This document shows positions 9,882 through 18,077 of a stretch of 64,000 bases of DNA, piece by piece; position 1 is the stretch's first letter, and every line of letters starts with the position of its first letter. The translations under genes and the position numbers were made by a program. Source of the DNA: Korobacter sp036501185 (lineage in GTDB: Bacteria; Acidobacteriota; Terriglobia; Terriglobales; Acidobacteriaceae); contig DASYAU010000061.1 in the NCBI GenBank assembly GCA_036501185.1, positions 31,790 through 95,789 of the forward strand. Direction: 5' to 3'. Below the pieces are notes generated by a model that worked only from the letters and a program-made list of their open reading frames with translations, was not told the DNA's origin and did no database searches.

Positions 9882-9930
9882 GGCTGGGTTGCCGGAATCG
9901 TGAGAGTTCCGGAATCCAGCCGCTCACGAT
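9882..9930 (-). promoter_or_regulatory. Nested and competing inverted repeats in the leader of the TonB receptor gene
   Basis: Between the GH36-like stop and the receptor start lie three inverted repeats: GGCTGG/CCAGCC (9882-9887 with 9916-9921) enclosing CCGGAA/TTCCGG (9892-9897 with 9907-9912), plus a perfect 8-bp pair ATCGTGAG/CTCACGAT (9897-9904 with 9923-9930) whose one arm sits in the loop of the first hairpin. In RNA these could form alternative hairpins or a pseudoknot. GATTCCGG also occurs twice as a direct repeat, so a protein operator is another reading. Function unknown. Confidence 0.45.
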
Positions 9931-9951
9931 GCGTGGGATGAATCGCCCGCG

Positions 9952-12126
9952 CTAGTGAACGATTTGTTGCTTCTCGAAGAAGATCAGTTCTGAGCTCTGC
10001 GGTTGAATGAGGTGAACTCTCAAGCCGCTGGTCATGAGATCGCGGCCGGTGCTTTCTATATCTGGTGAAGACCCGTCTTGAAAGTGAACGCGATAGATGG
10101 CGGACGCCGTGAGTCCTCTGAGGCGGAAGAGATGTTCGTCATCTTGGCCTGAGCCGCGGAAGGCGAAGACCACACCGCGACTTTCATCAGGCCGAACGTA
10201 CTGTATCCCGTCCCAGCGAATTCCATCGGGACGATCGGCGACATGGTAAAGATCGGCGTTGCGAATCAGCGGACGGATGCGAATCTTGTACAGCTCGATT
10301 TCCATGCGCGCGGCTTTGTGCTCTTCGGCTGACCACGCACTCGTGTCCTGCATCACGGTGAGCCAACCCATCATTCCGCTACGCAACATGTAGCGGAAAT
10401 TGTCCAGGCTGTGCACAGGCCACTTCTCGATGTAACACTCGAGCATGGCGGGCGGCAACACCCATGAGGCGTCGTAAAACGCACGACGATTGGAGAGCGG
10501 GTCGTAGGTATCGGTGATCGAGAAGTAGTCTCCGTGCGCTGCCGATCCGAAATCGACCATGCGGCCGCCGTCGTTACAGATCTCCAGCAGCAGGTTGGGA
10601 TGAGTTTGCCGCAGATGCTCGTAGAGGGCGTAGTAGGCGCGCGTGGCGCGATAGCTGACCTCGGTTGAGTTTGTACTAAAGGCGAATAGGGAACCGGAGT
10701 CCCACTGGATGACGAGATTGTAGCGGTCGGGCGGGTGGTGGGGGTGATCGTTGCGAACACAGCCCTCGGCCACAACGTAACCATCGTGCTCCAGCATGTC
10801 GAGGTGAAAGTCGGAAACGACTTCGTCGAGTTTGTCGCTCACCCAATGGGCAGCTTCCGGTGCTCCGATATCGATCGTTTGTCCTTTGTAGGCCTCGGGC
10901 TTCCAATTCTTCGGCAGATCGGTCACAAGCCAGTCGTACACTTTGGGGTCGCGGACGTTCAGCGCACCGGGAGCGTCGCTATTGCCCGCCTGTGCCCAAT
11001 CCATCCATAAGCCGAACTTGAGCCCGGCGCGGTGCGCCTCATCAGCGACTGCGGACAGCCCGCGCGGAAACTTCTTCGGGTCCGGCACCCAGTCTCCGAT
11101 GGAACGGAACCAGCCCGCGTCGAGGTGGAACATTTCCAGACCTAGTTCTTTGGAATCGCGGATCATGCGGTCGGCGACATTTTCGTTGATGTCGACGCCC
11201 GAGCCCCAACTGTTATTCGTGGTGTACGGATAGCGTTCATCAGCCCAGGTCTCGCGAGAGCCCAGCACCTCGCGTACCCACCGGCGAAGCGTGTTGCCCG
11301 CCGTTTCCGCATCGCCATCGAAGGCGGCGATAAATGCCGTCGGGGACTCGAAGGTCTTGCCGGGAGCCAAAGTGAAACGAAACGGGCCAGGGGTTGGATT
11401 CAGCCCGATGGAGGCCTGCACTCGCGAGCCACGCATCTCGACGTTGAATTTCATGCGCCCGCTAAACTCCGCTCCCATGTAAATGCCGGAATGGGTGCGA
11501 TCGTCTTCAATGAGGGTCCAAGGAATGATCTCGCGAGGCAGGTCGGGGATGGGATGTGCGTAGGTGGAGGAGTAGCCCGACCAACGATAGCGCGATGTGA
11601 GCTTCACAAAGTGAGTGCCCTCGGGGCTCGGAGAGTCAGCGCCTTTTTCCACGTAGAGTTGCTGAAGTGACGCCTGTCTGGTCGGCGGCCGCAGAAGAAG
11701 AGCCAGGCTCTCTTGGCGCGGCAGGGTGACGGGTCGGGTGTCCAGGTTCTCGATACGAATTCGGTGCTCGACAGGGCCACTGGCTGCGCGCAATTCCCAT
11801 TCCCAGGTGAGTCGCAGCTTCGGGTCTTCCGAGAGGTAGACGTAACGGATGGTTCCGGATGTTCGCGTGGACTCCGCGGGTGTGAACTTCCAGCTCAGAT
11901 GACGCGAAACGTCTGCAACGAACACGTCGGGAACAAGCGCTTCCGACTCCACGTTCTTCCAGAGGCTTCCATTTGTCGTGCGCAGCGCTGCGAGCTGCGG
12001 GGATCCACGCAGGTTGGCAACGCACACTGTTGACTCTCTGGTGGAGATGCAGTCTCCAGGTTGTGCTAAGCAAGCAGACGGCAACAGGAGAGCACAGGCC
12101 AGCAGCGCACTATGCCGAACACGCAT
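9952..12126 (-). CDS. Secreted GH36/clan GH-D alpha-galactosidase-like glycosidase
   Basis: Predicted retaining alpha-galactosidase (or related alpha-N-acetylgalactosaminidase). The 724-residue product starts at ATG 12126 with signal peptide MRVRHSALLACALLLPSACLAQ. An N-terminal beta-supersandwich precedes a TIM barrel with family landmarks: NNSWGSGVDINE, the strand ending MFHLDAGWF, KFGLWMDW, the DMLEHDGY segment (Asp442 to Asp448), expected to carry the nucleophile, and the EICNDGGRMVDFG segment, expected to carry the acid/base Asp. A small C-terminal beta domain follows (GVVFAFRGSG). It is divergent from the neighbouring six-hairpin glycosidase and upstream of a TonB receptor, suggesting a galactoside-degrading locus. 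Substrate is inferred, not shown. Confidence 0.85.
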   Translation of the reverse strand: MRVRHSALLACALLLPSACLAQPGDCISTRESTVCVANLRGSPQLAALRTTNGSLWKNVESEALVPDVFVADVSRHLSWKFTPAESTRTSGTIRYVYLSEDPKLRLTWEWELRAASGPVEHRIRIENLDTRPVTLPRQESLALLLRPPTRQASLQQLYVEKGADSPSPEGTHFVKLTSRYRWSGYSSTYAHPIPDLPREIIPWTLIEDDRTHSGIYMGAEFSGRMKFNVEMRGSRVQASIGLNPTPGPFRFTLAPGKTFESPTAFIAAFDGDAETAGNTLRRWVREVLGSRETWADERYPYTTNNSWGSGVDINENVADRMIRDSKELGLEMFHLDAGWFRSIGDWVPDPKKFPRGLSAVADEAHRAGLKFGLWMDWAQAGNSDAPGALNVRDPKVYDWLVTDLPKNWKPEAYKGQTIDIGAPEAAHWVSDKLDEVVSDFHLDMLEHDGYVVAEGCVRNDHPHHPPDRYNLVIQWDSGSLFAFSTNSTEVSYRATRAYYALYEHLRQTHPNLLLEICNDGGRMVDFGSAAHGDYFSITDTYDPLSNRRAFYDASWVLPPAMLECYIEKWPVHSLDNFRYMLRSGMMGWLTVMQDTSAWSAEEHKAARMEIELYKIRIRPLIRNADLYHVADRPDGIRWDGIQYVRPDESRGVVFAFRGSGQDDEHLFRLRGLTASAIYRVHFQDGSSPDIESTGRDLMTSGLRVHLIQPQSSELIFFEKQQIVH

Positions 12127-12254
12127 GCAGGTATCGTAAGCCAAGGAGGGGAGGGAGGCGGCCTCCGCGGGGACTACAATCGGCTGCGGCGACGCGGTTG
12201 GGCTGGCCACGAATTATGCGTCACCGGCATCTCACCGCATTTTCTGAGAGTTCC

Positions 12255-14777
12255 ATGTCGTTACGGTGGAATCGAAATTTTTTTCCGGCGCTCCTCTGTT
12301 TCTTCCTTTCGGCTCTGGCTCCGCTGTGGGCGGCGCAGAGTTTGGGAGTACCGCGTTTCGAACTCTCCAATCCTGAGTTGACGATCCGTCAGCCAGTGCA
12401 GCCGGAGAAGCCTTTCAGTGTTACAGGGGAGAGCGGCGCCATTCTCGGCGCCCAGGATGGGACGTTTGAACTGTGGCAGTTTCCGATCAAGCTCCTATCG
12501 CATCTCCACCTGCTTGCGCAAGTAGCCGATTATCCGGTGATTATCGACGTGAATTCCTGTGCGGCGCGGTTGGAAAAAACTCCGGACCACACCACGATCG
12601 TTTATTCGCACGCCGCTTTCACGATCAAACAGCATATGTTCGTGCCTCGTTCCGCGGACGGACGGATGCTCGCCGCAGTCGTGCTCTTCGAGATCTCCGC
12701 GGTGCGTCCTCTGACGTTGACGATCCAGTTCGAGCCAGTTTTGCAGCGCATGTGGCCAGCCCTGAACCCGGGGCGTCCAGCGGCGCAATGGGTTCATAGC
12801 GAGAGCACGGGAGCTTACTGGCTCGCTACCGACGACCCTCATCTGAGCGCCATGGTCGCGATGCCGGGCAGTAGCCCGGGCTTACTTGCGCCGTACCAGG
12901 AGCGGCCGAAGGATTACCCTCTTGAGTTCAAGGTAGCGTTTGATCCCAAGCGCGATGCGAACGTCTACTTTCCGTTGGTGACTATCCTGTCGCTGGAGAA
13001 GCAGGGACCCGAGGTTCGCCAGCAGCTGCTCGAAGAATCCAGCAGGCTCATGCGTCAGCTGCCGGAGCTCTACGAAACGACTCGGCAATATTATGAGCAC
13101 TTCTTCGAAAGCCGGCTCTACGCGGAGACTCCCGACAAGCGCTTCGACCAGGCACTGAGATGGGCGGAAATTTCCGTCGACGACTTGAAGGTTCCGCGCG
13201 GTAAGGAAACGGGCCTGATCGCCGGAGTGTATACCTCAGGAGACTCAGACCGGCCTGGATTCGGCTGGTACTTCGGACGAGACGCGTTGTGGAGCCTGTA
13301 CGCAGTGCATAGCTATGGAGACTTCGACCTCGCGAGGAAAGCACTCGCGTTCCTGATCGCAAGACAACGCGCCGATGGCAAGATCATGCATGAATATTCC
13401 CAAAGCGCAGATCATGTGGACTGGCAGAATTTTGGCTACGAGTATGCGGCCGCCGACTCCACGCCGCTATTTGTGATGGCGATGGAAGACTATCTACGCA
13501 CGAGCGGCGACATCGAGTTCGTGCGAGATAACTGGCAGTCAGTGCGACGGGCGTATGAGTTCACACGGACACATGATTCCGATGGAGACGGGATTTATGA
13601 CAACAGCGAAGGAACCGGCTGGGTCGAGTCCTGGATTCCGTCTATGCCGAAGCAGGAGCTGTACCTGGCTTCGCTCGATCAGCAGTCGTGCGCAGCGATG
13701 GCGCGGATGGCAGCCGCGCTCGGAGATTCCACGGTGGCCGAAGGTGCAGAAAAACAGGCCGAGTTGATCCGCGACAAGCTGCGCGCCTATCGTGGTTCCG
13801 ACGGCTTCTACGCTTTCAGTCGCAACCCCGGTGGCAGTTATGATCGTACCCGCACTGTCTTTCCAAGCGTTGCGTGGTGGGCCGGGGATCTCTTCCTGCC
13901 GGAAGCCGACGCGACGCTGGATTCGTACGCTGTTAGCGATCTCTCGGCTGACTGGGGATTGCGAGCGGTGGCCCAGAGCCAGCCGATCTATGATCCGCTG
14001 AGCTACCACCAGGGTTCCGTGTGGCCCCTGTTTACCGGATGGGCCACGATGGCGGAGTTTCGTACCGGGCGCTCGCTCGCCGGCTACCAGCACTTGCAAG
14101 AGACCATGGACCTGACATGGGAGTCAGACCCGGGGAACATCACTGAGTTACTGTCTGGCGCGTTCTACGAGCCGTTTGGACGCAGCACCGCGCACCAACT
14201 CTGGTCGTCAGCCATGGTGATCACTCCGGCGATACGTGGGCTGTTTGGCGTGGAAGCCGATGTGCCGCACCACCGACTGCGTATCGCCCCGCAGTTCCCA
14301 GCGGATTGGACTGGCGCCACATTGCATAACGTTCCCTTTGGCGATCAGAAGCTGGAGATTCAGTTCGAGCGCCACGGCCGCGAGATGCGCGCGACGGTGA
14401 ACGCGAAAGAAAGCCTCGCGCTTTGCTTGACCTCAGCCAATCTCATCCCGGCGCAGCCTTGCAACGACAAGCCTTCCCGGCAACACACGATCAGCCTCGC
14501 GCTTCCGGAGGTGGAGCTTTTGCTGCCGCACATTCCGGCCACTGAAGGAGATGGAGACCGTGCGCCACGGATCGTGCATCTGCAGTCTTTGCCTCGGAAA
14601 ATTTCGCTGGAGCTGGAGTTGCCGGCGGGCAGCACGGCGCTGCTGTTCATTCACTCGAATCTCGTCAAAATACCCGCGTTTACGGTGCAGGGCGCGAAGA
14701 TCGAGAACGGTAATTTGTTGGTGAGGGCTCCGGATGGGAGCGGGTACCAACAGCAGAGCGTCGAGCTGCGTTGGTAA
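12255..14777 (+). CDS. Secreted six-hairpin (alpha/alpha)6-barrel glycoside hydrolase
   Basis: An 840-residue exported glycosidase. ATG 12255 is chosen as start (GAGAG just upstream, then signal peptide RNFFPALLCFFLSALAPLWAAQ). The N-terminal part is a beta-sandwich; residues from about 300 on form an (alpha/alpha)6 barrel like those of GH63, GH15 and glycogen-debranching (GH133) enzymes: GFGWYFGRDALWSLYA, DGKIMHEYSQ, DSDGDGIYDNSEGTGWVESW and YHQGSVWPLFTGWA. Acidic residues in the WVESW and EYS regions are candidates for catalysis. A C-terminal beta domain follows. It may have some other name in GH classification; I cannot settle the family by eye. The divergent alpha-galactosidase-like gene starts 128 bp away, so the two may share control. 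Confidence 0.8.
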   Translation: MSLRWNRNFFPALLCFFLSALAPLWAAQSLGVPRFELSNPELTIRQPVQPEKPFSVTGESGAILGAQDGTFELWQFPIKLLSHLHLLAQVADYPVIIDVNSCAARLEKTPDHTTIVYSHAAFTIKQHMFVPRSADGRMLAAVVLFEISAVRPLTLTIQFEPVLQRMWPALNPGRPAAQWVHSESTGAYWLATDDPHLSAMVAMPGSSPGLLAPYQERPKDYPLEFKVAFDPKRDANVYFPLVTILSLEKQGPEVRQQLLEESSRLMRQLPELYETTRQYYEHFFESRLYAETPDKRFDQALRWAEISVDDLKVPRGKETGLIAGVYTSGDSDRPGFGWYFGRDALWSLYAVHSYGDFDLARKALAFLIARQRADGKIMHEYSQSADHVDWQNFGYEYAAADSTPLFVMAMEDYLRTSGDIEFVRDNWQSVRRAYEFTRTHDSDGDGIYDNSEGTGWVESWIPSMPKQELYLASLDQQSCAAMARMAAALGDSTVAEGAEKQAELIRDKLRAYRGSDGFYAFSRNPGGSYDRTRTVFPSVAWWAGDLFLPEADATLDSYAVSDLSADWGLRAVAQSQPIYDPLSYHQGSVWPLFTGWATMAEFRTGRSLAGYQHLQETMDLTWESDPGNITELLSGAFYEPFGRSTAHQLWSSAMVITPAIRGLFGVEADVPHHRLRIAPQFPADWTGATLHNVPFGDQKLEIQFERHGREMRATVNAKESLALCLTSANLIPAQPCNDKPSRQHTISLALPEVELLLPHIPATEGDGDRAPRIVHLQSLPRKISLELELPAGSTALLFIHSNLVKIPAFTVQGAKIENGNLLVRAPDGSGYQQQSVELRW

Positions 14778-15132
14778 GTACGGTTCGATAACCCGCTCGA
14801 GGGGTCTACGATCGGCGAAAACACGGCGATTAGGCCTGAAGAGCATCCGGCGGTAACAGCGATGCGCCAAACGGCGCTAACCCGGGTGAACGCAAGCTTC
14901 TATCGTGACGCGACCCGGTTGTTTGTTTCTTCCGAGAGTCGACGAGCCAGGCGGCGCATACGAATTGCGCTGGTAAGAACTTCTATTTTGTTAAAAATCG
15001 ATCAAATTTTGCCGCTGTCTTTTCAGTAACTCTCTGCTACTATGGCTCACCATTTCGAACCCTTGAACGCGCCAAAGTCTACCTTTCACGACATCCTCCT
15101 CCAAGGACGTGGCGCAAGGTTTGCGACCACGC
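14778..15132. other. Intergenic region with the presumed promoter of the polysaccharide operon
   Basis: No convincing gene is seen in this 355-bp stretch. Bases 14985-15045 are distinctly AT-rich (TTTTGTTAAAAATCGATCAAATTTTG, given here only as a landmark at 14985-15010) and contain a -10-like TACTAT at 15038-15043. A correctly spaced -35 is not evident. This is the likely promoter area for the co-directional genes beginning at 15133. No clear terminator for the upstream glycosidase was found. Confidence 0.4.
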
Positions 15133-16674
15133 ATGCTCCTCGAAAACGTCGGACAACTCGTCTTTTGGCTGGTCATACTCGTTGTAACTCTTAACATCGT
15201 CTTCCTGTTTTTCCTGGTGCGCAGACGAATCATTCGGAAGCGTTTCTTCCAGATGAAGGACGCGGCGCGCGAACGCTATCGCGACGCGGTTGAGGCATTT
15301 GCGCTCGGCCAGGCGACTGGGCCGCACATCATGGAAAGCTTTCGCGATGCGCGGTCGCCAGCGGAACGCGAGGTGCTCAGTGAGTTGTTATTCGCGGCAG
15401 CAACGTTGCAGAACAGCCAGCGCATCTCGGATGTGTTGTACCAGATCGGGTTCATCGAGCGCTGGTCGCGCCAAGCGTTCGGCCGAGCGACGACGAAAGA
15501 GCTGCTAGGCGTATTCGAGGGGAAGAAGGTCGAAAAGAAGACGAAACAATGGTCTGCGGCGCTGCGCCCGCTGAACCGAACCCGGATCATGGCGGTGGGC
15601 CGTTCGCAAGCGGTACACAACCTGGCGCGACTCTACCCGAAGTATGCGGCGGTGTTCCTGGCGGCGGCGCTGGGCGATCCTGCGCCACAGGTGCGACGGG
15701 CGGCCGTCGAAGGCATGGGCAAGGCGCGCGACCCCGAACTGGCGCCTCTGATGGTAGAGGAGCTACGGCTGGCGATCAACGAGGGAAGCGACGTGTCGCT
15801 TCGCAGCCTCAAGGCGGCGCTGGTGCGCTTCCGGTTGGAAGACGTCGAGGCATTCCTTCCATATCTTTCCGATAAACATCCGCGCTGCCGGTTCTTCGTG
15901 GTGGACGCGCTGCGGCAGATTTGCGACAAGGCAGCTCTCAAGTCACGACTGACAAAGAACGATTTTTCGCCGGCACTTTACCGCGCGCTGCTCCAGCAAT
16001 GTCAGTTCGACGAGTTCGCAGACGTGCGCGCGCGCAGTAGTTACATCGTGCGCTATTTTCGCGACCAGAATGCGGTCGATATGCTGCGCAACCTGATGAA
16101 GGACAAAAACGAATTCGTCCGCCTGCACAGCGTCCGTGCAGCGGCGGATCGTTACTACGTGGACCTTCTGCCCGATGTCGTGGCGCGACTCACGGACGAG
16201 CGTTGGCTGGTGCGCGAGGCGGCGGTGCAAACGCTGCGCGCAATGGGGTCGAAGGGGCGCGATGCGCTGTTCCAGTTCTTCATCGCCTGCGACGACAAGT
16301 TTGCCGCCGAACAAGCGTGCGATGAATTCCAGCGACGCGGGGTGATTCCCGAATTGCTGGAGAGCATGGCGGCGGGCGGTAATGACGGCCTGATGGCGGA
16401 AAACGTGGCGCGAAAGATCGCGGCAATGGGCAAGACGTCGCTCCTGGTTTCTCAGATTACGAGTAGCGATTCATTTGCCGTGCAGGTGGCATTGCTGGAT
16501 ACGTTGGCCATCAATCCGAGCAACGAGTTTGTGTCAGTGCTGAACATGCTGAGCCAGGAAGACTCCGGGCAGATTGCATCGAAGGCGCGGCAGGTGTTGA
16601 GCCGCATTGAATCGGGCAGCAATCTCCGGTTCGGCAGCGAAGTCAAGAGGAAGGAGCAATCCTCCGGTGCATAG
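15133..16674 (+). CDS. Membrane-anchored HEAT-repeat protein
   Basis: First gene of the polysaccharide run. A 513-residue protein with one N-terminal transmembrane helix (VFWLVILVVTLNIVFLFFLV) followed by a basic stretch (RRRIIRKR) and a long alpha-helical HEAT-repeat array, with repeats readable as RRAAVEGMGKARDPELAP, RCRFFVVDALRQICD, RARSSYIVRYFRD, RLHSVRAAADRY and VREAAVQTLRAMGS. The positive-inside rule puts the repeats in the cytoplasm. HEAT arrays are protein-binding scaffolds; no enzyme motif is present. ATG 15133 was chosen; a GTG at 15109 is in frame, and neither has an ideally spaced ribosome site. Its end overlaps the glycosyltransferase start by 8 bp, so a scaffold role for the synthase is a reasonable inference. 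Confidence 0.85.
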   Translation: MLLENVGQLVFWLVILVVTLNIVFLFFLVRRRIIRKRFFQMKDAARERYRDAVEAFALGQATGPHIMESFRDARSPAEREVLSELLFAAATLQNSQRISDVLYQIGFIERWSRQAFGRATTKELLGVFEGKKVEKKTKQWSAALRPLNRTRIMAVGRSQAVHNLARLYPKYAAVFLAAALGDPAPQVRRAAVEGMGKARDPELAPLMVEELRLAINEGSDVSLRSLKAALVRFRLEDVEAFLPYLSDKHPRCRFFVVDALRQICDKAALKSRLTKNDFSPALYRALLQQCQFDEFADVRARSSYIVRYFRDQNAVDMLRNLMKDKNEFVRLHSVRAAADRYYVDLLPDVVARLTDERWLVREAAVQTLRAMGSKGRDALFQFFIACDDKFAAEQACDEFQRRGVIPELLESMAAGGNDGLMAENVARKIAAMGKTSLLVSQITSSDSFAVQVALLDTLAINPSNEFVSVLNMLSQEDSGQIASKARQVLSRIESGSNLRFGSEVKRKEQSSGA

Positions 16675-18076
16675 TGCATTGTTGAAGTTCCTGGACTACG
16701 CAAACCTGATCATCCTGATTTACTTCATCGTGGCGAACGCAATGTATACGCTGCTAACGGCCATATCGCTGTATGCGGTGACCCTGCACTCACGCTTTGC
16801 GTCACACACGAGCTACGACGACATCGCGGAATCGCCGGCGACTCCTCCGATTACGTTGATCGTGCCCGCATATAACGAGCAGGAGGTGATCGCGAACACG
16901 GTAAACGCACTGCTGAAGTTGGAATATCCGGAAAAAGAAATCATCGTGGTGGATGACGGCTCGACAGACGAAACGCTGCCTCGCCTCATCGCGGAATTCA
17001 AACTTCAACGAATGGACTTGATCTACCGCGAGAAACTTCCCGGGAAGGCGCCATGGGGATTCTTCATGAATCCGGAAGTGCCGAACCTCCTCGTGCTGGC
17101 GAAGGAGAACGGTGGGAAACCGAGCGCGCTGAATACCGGATTGAATATGTGTCGTACGCCGTACTTCTGCACGGTGGATGCGGACTCCATCGTGGAGCGC
17201 AAAGCCTTGCTGCGCTTGATGGCGCCGATCATGCATTCGAGTGTTAATACGATTGTGAGCGGTGGCTTGGTCCGCATCGTGAACGGCTGCACAGTCGTCA
17301 ATGGCGAAGTAACCGACATCGGGTTGCCGGGAACGTGGATCGAGCGCTGCCAAGTGGTTGAATACATCCGGACCTTCCTGTTTGGACGTCCGGGTTGGAA
17401 CTTCCTGAAGGGCAATTTCATTACCTCGGGTGCCTTTTGTTTGCTGCACAGCGAATCGGTAGTGATGGCCGGGGGGTTCGGGCAGGACACGGTTACGGAA
17501 GATGTCGACATTATTGCGACGCTACACACCTTCTACGAGAAAAAGAATTGGAAGTCGCAGATGGTGTTTACGACAGACCCGGTTTGCTGGACCGAGTGCC
17601 CGAAACAGTTCAAGATGCTGGCCCGTCAGCGACGGCGTTGGCAACTGGGGTTGGTGCAAACCGTATTCAAGCACGATCGGCTGATCTTCAACTGGAAACA
17701 AGGACGCCTTGGCATGTTGAGCATGCCGTTCCACGCGTTCGTCGAGGCGTTCGGGTCGGTGGTGGAGACGGGAGCATTGTTCATCCTGCCGCTATCCCTA
17801 TTCGTGGGCGCGATGCCACTTTCGCTGTTCCTTTTAATTATGTTCCTGGCGATCGGCTACGGAACGCTGCTTTCGATCGCATCAGTATTTCTCGCGGAAA
17901 CTACGATCCGGCGCTATCCGAAGGTTTCGGAGATGTTCACACTGGTGTTCTATGCGTTCCTGGAGAACTTCGGATACCGCCAACTGCTGAGCGCGATTCG
18001 GGCACAAGGGGTACTGCAGTTCCTGCTCGGCAAGCGGAGTTGGGAAGTGGTAGCGCACAAGGGGGCAGAGGCCTGA
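16667..18076 (+). CDS. Processive GT2 glycosyltransferase (polysaccharide synthase, PgaC/BcsA-like)
   Basis: Inner-membrane synthase expected to polymerise a beta-linked exopolysaccharide from nucleotide sugars and move it across the membrane. The 469-residue protein starts at GTG 16667, with AAGGAG 10 bp upstream inside the HEAT gene. An N-terminal membrane segment is followed by the GT-A catalytic domain: PAYNEQEVI, VVDDGSTDE (Asp96, Asp97), the DAD motif (Asp171, Asp173), TEDVD with candidate base Asp279, and QRRRW (321-325), the signature of processive synthases. Three or more membrane helices close the protein. No PilZ domain is present. The polymer (PNAG, cellulose, hyaluronan-like or other) cannot be told from sequence alone. 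Confidence 0.93.
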   Translation: MHSALLKFLDYANLIILIYFIVANAMYTLLTAISLYAVTLHSRFASHTSYDDIAESPATPPITLIVPAYNEQEVIANTVNALLKLEYPEKEIIVVDDGSTDETLPRLIAEFKLQRMDLIYREKLPGKAPWGFFMNPEVPNLLVLAKENGGKPSALNTGLNMCRTPYFCTVDADSIVERKALLRLMAPIMHSSVNTIVSGGLVRIVNGCTVVNGEVTDIGLPGTWIERCQVVEYIRTFLFGRPGWNFLKGNFITSGAFCLLHSESVVMAGGFGQDTVTEDVDIIATLHTFYEKKNWKSQMVFTTDPVCWTECPKQFKMLARQRRRWQLGLVQTVFKHDRLIFNWKQGRLGMLSMPFHAFVEAFGSVVETGALFILPLSLFVGAMPLSLFLLIMFLAIGYGTLLSIASVFLAETTIRRYPKVSEMFTLVFYAFLENFGYRQLLSAIRAQGVLQFLLGKRSWEVVAHKGAEA

Positions 18077-18077
18077 G

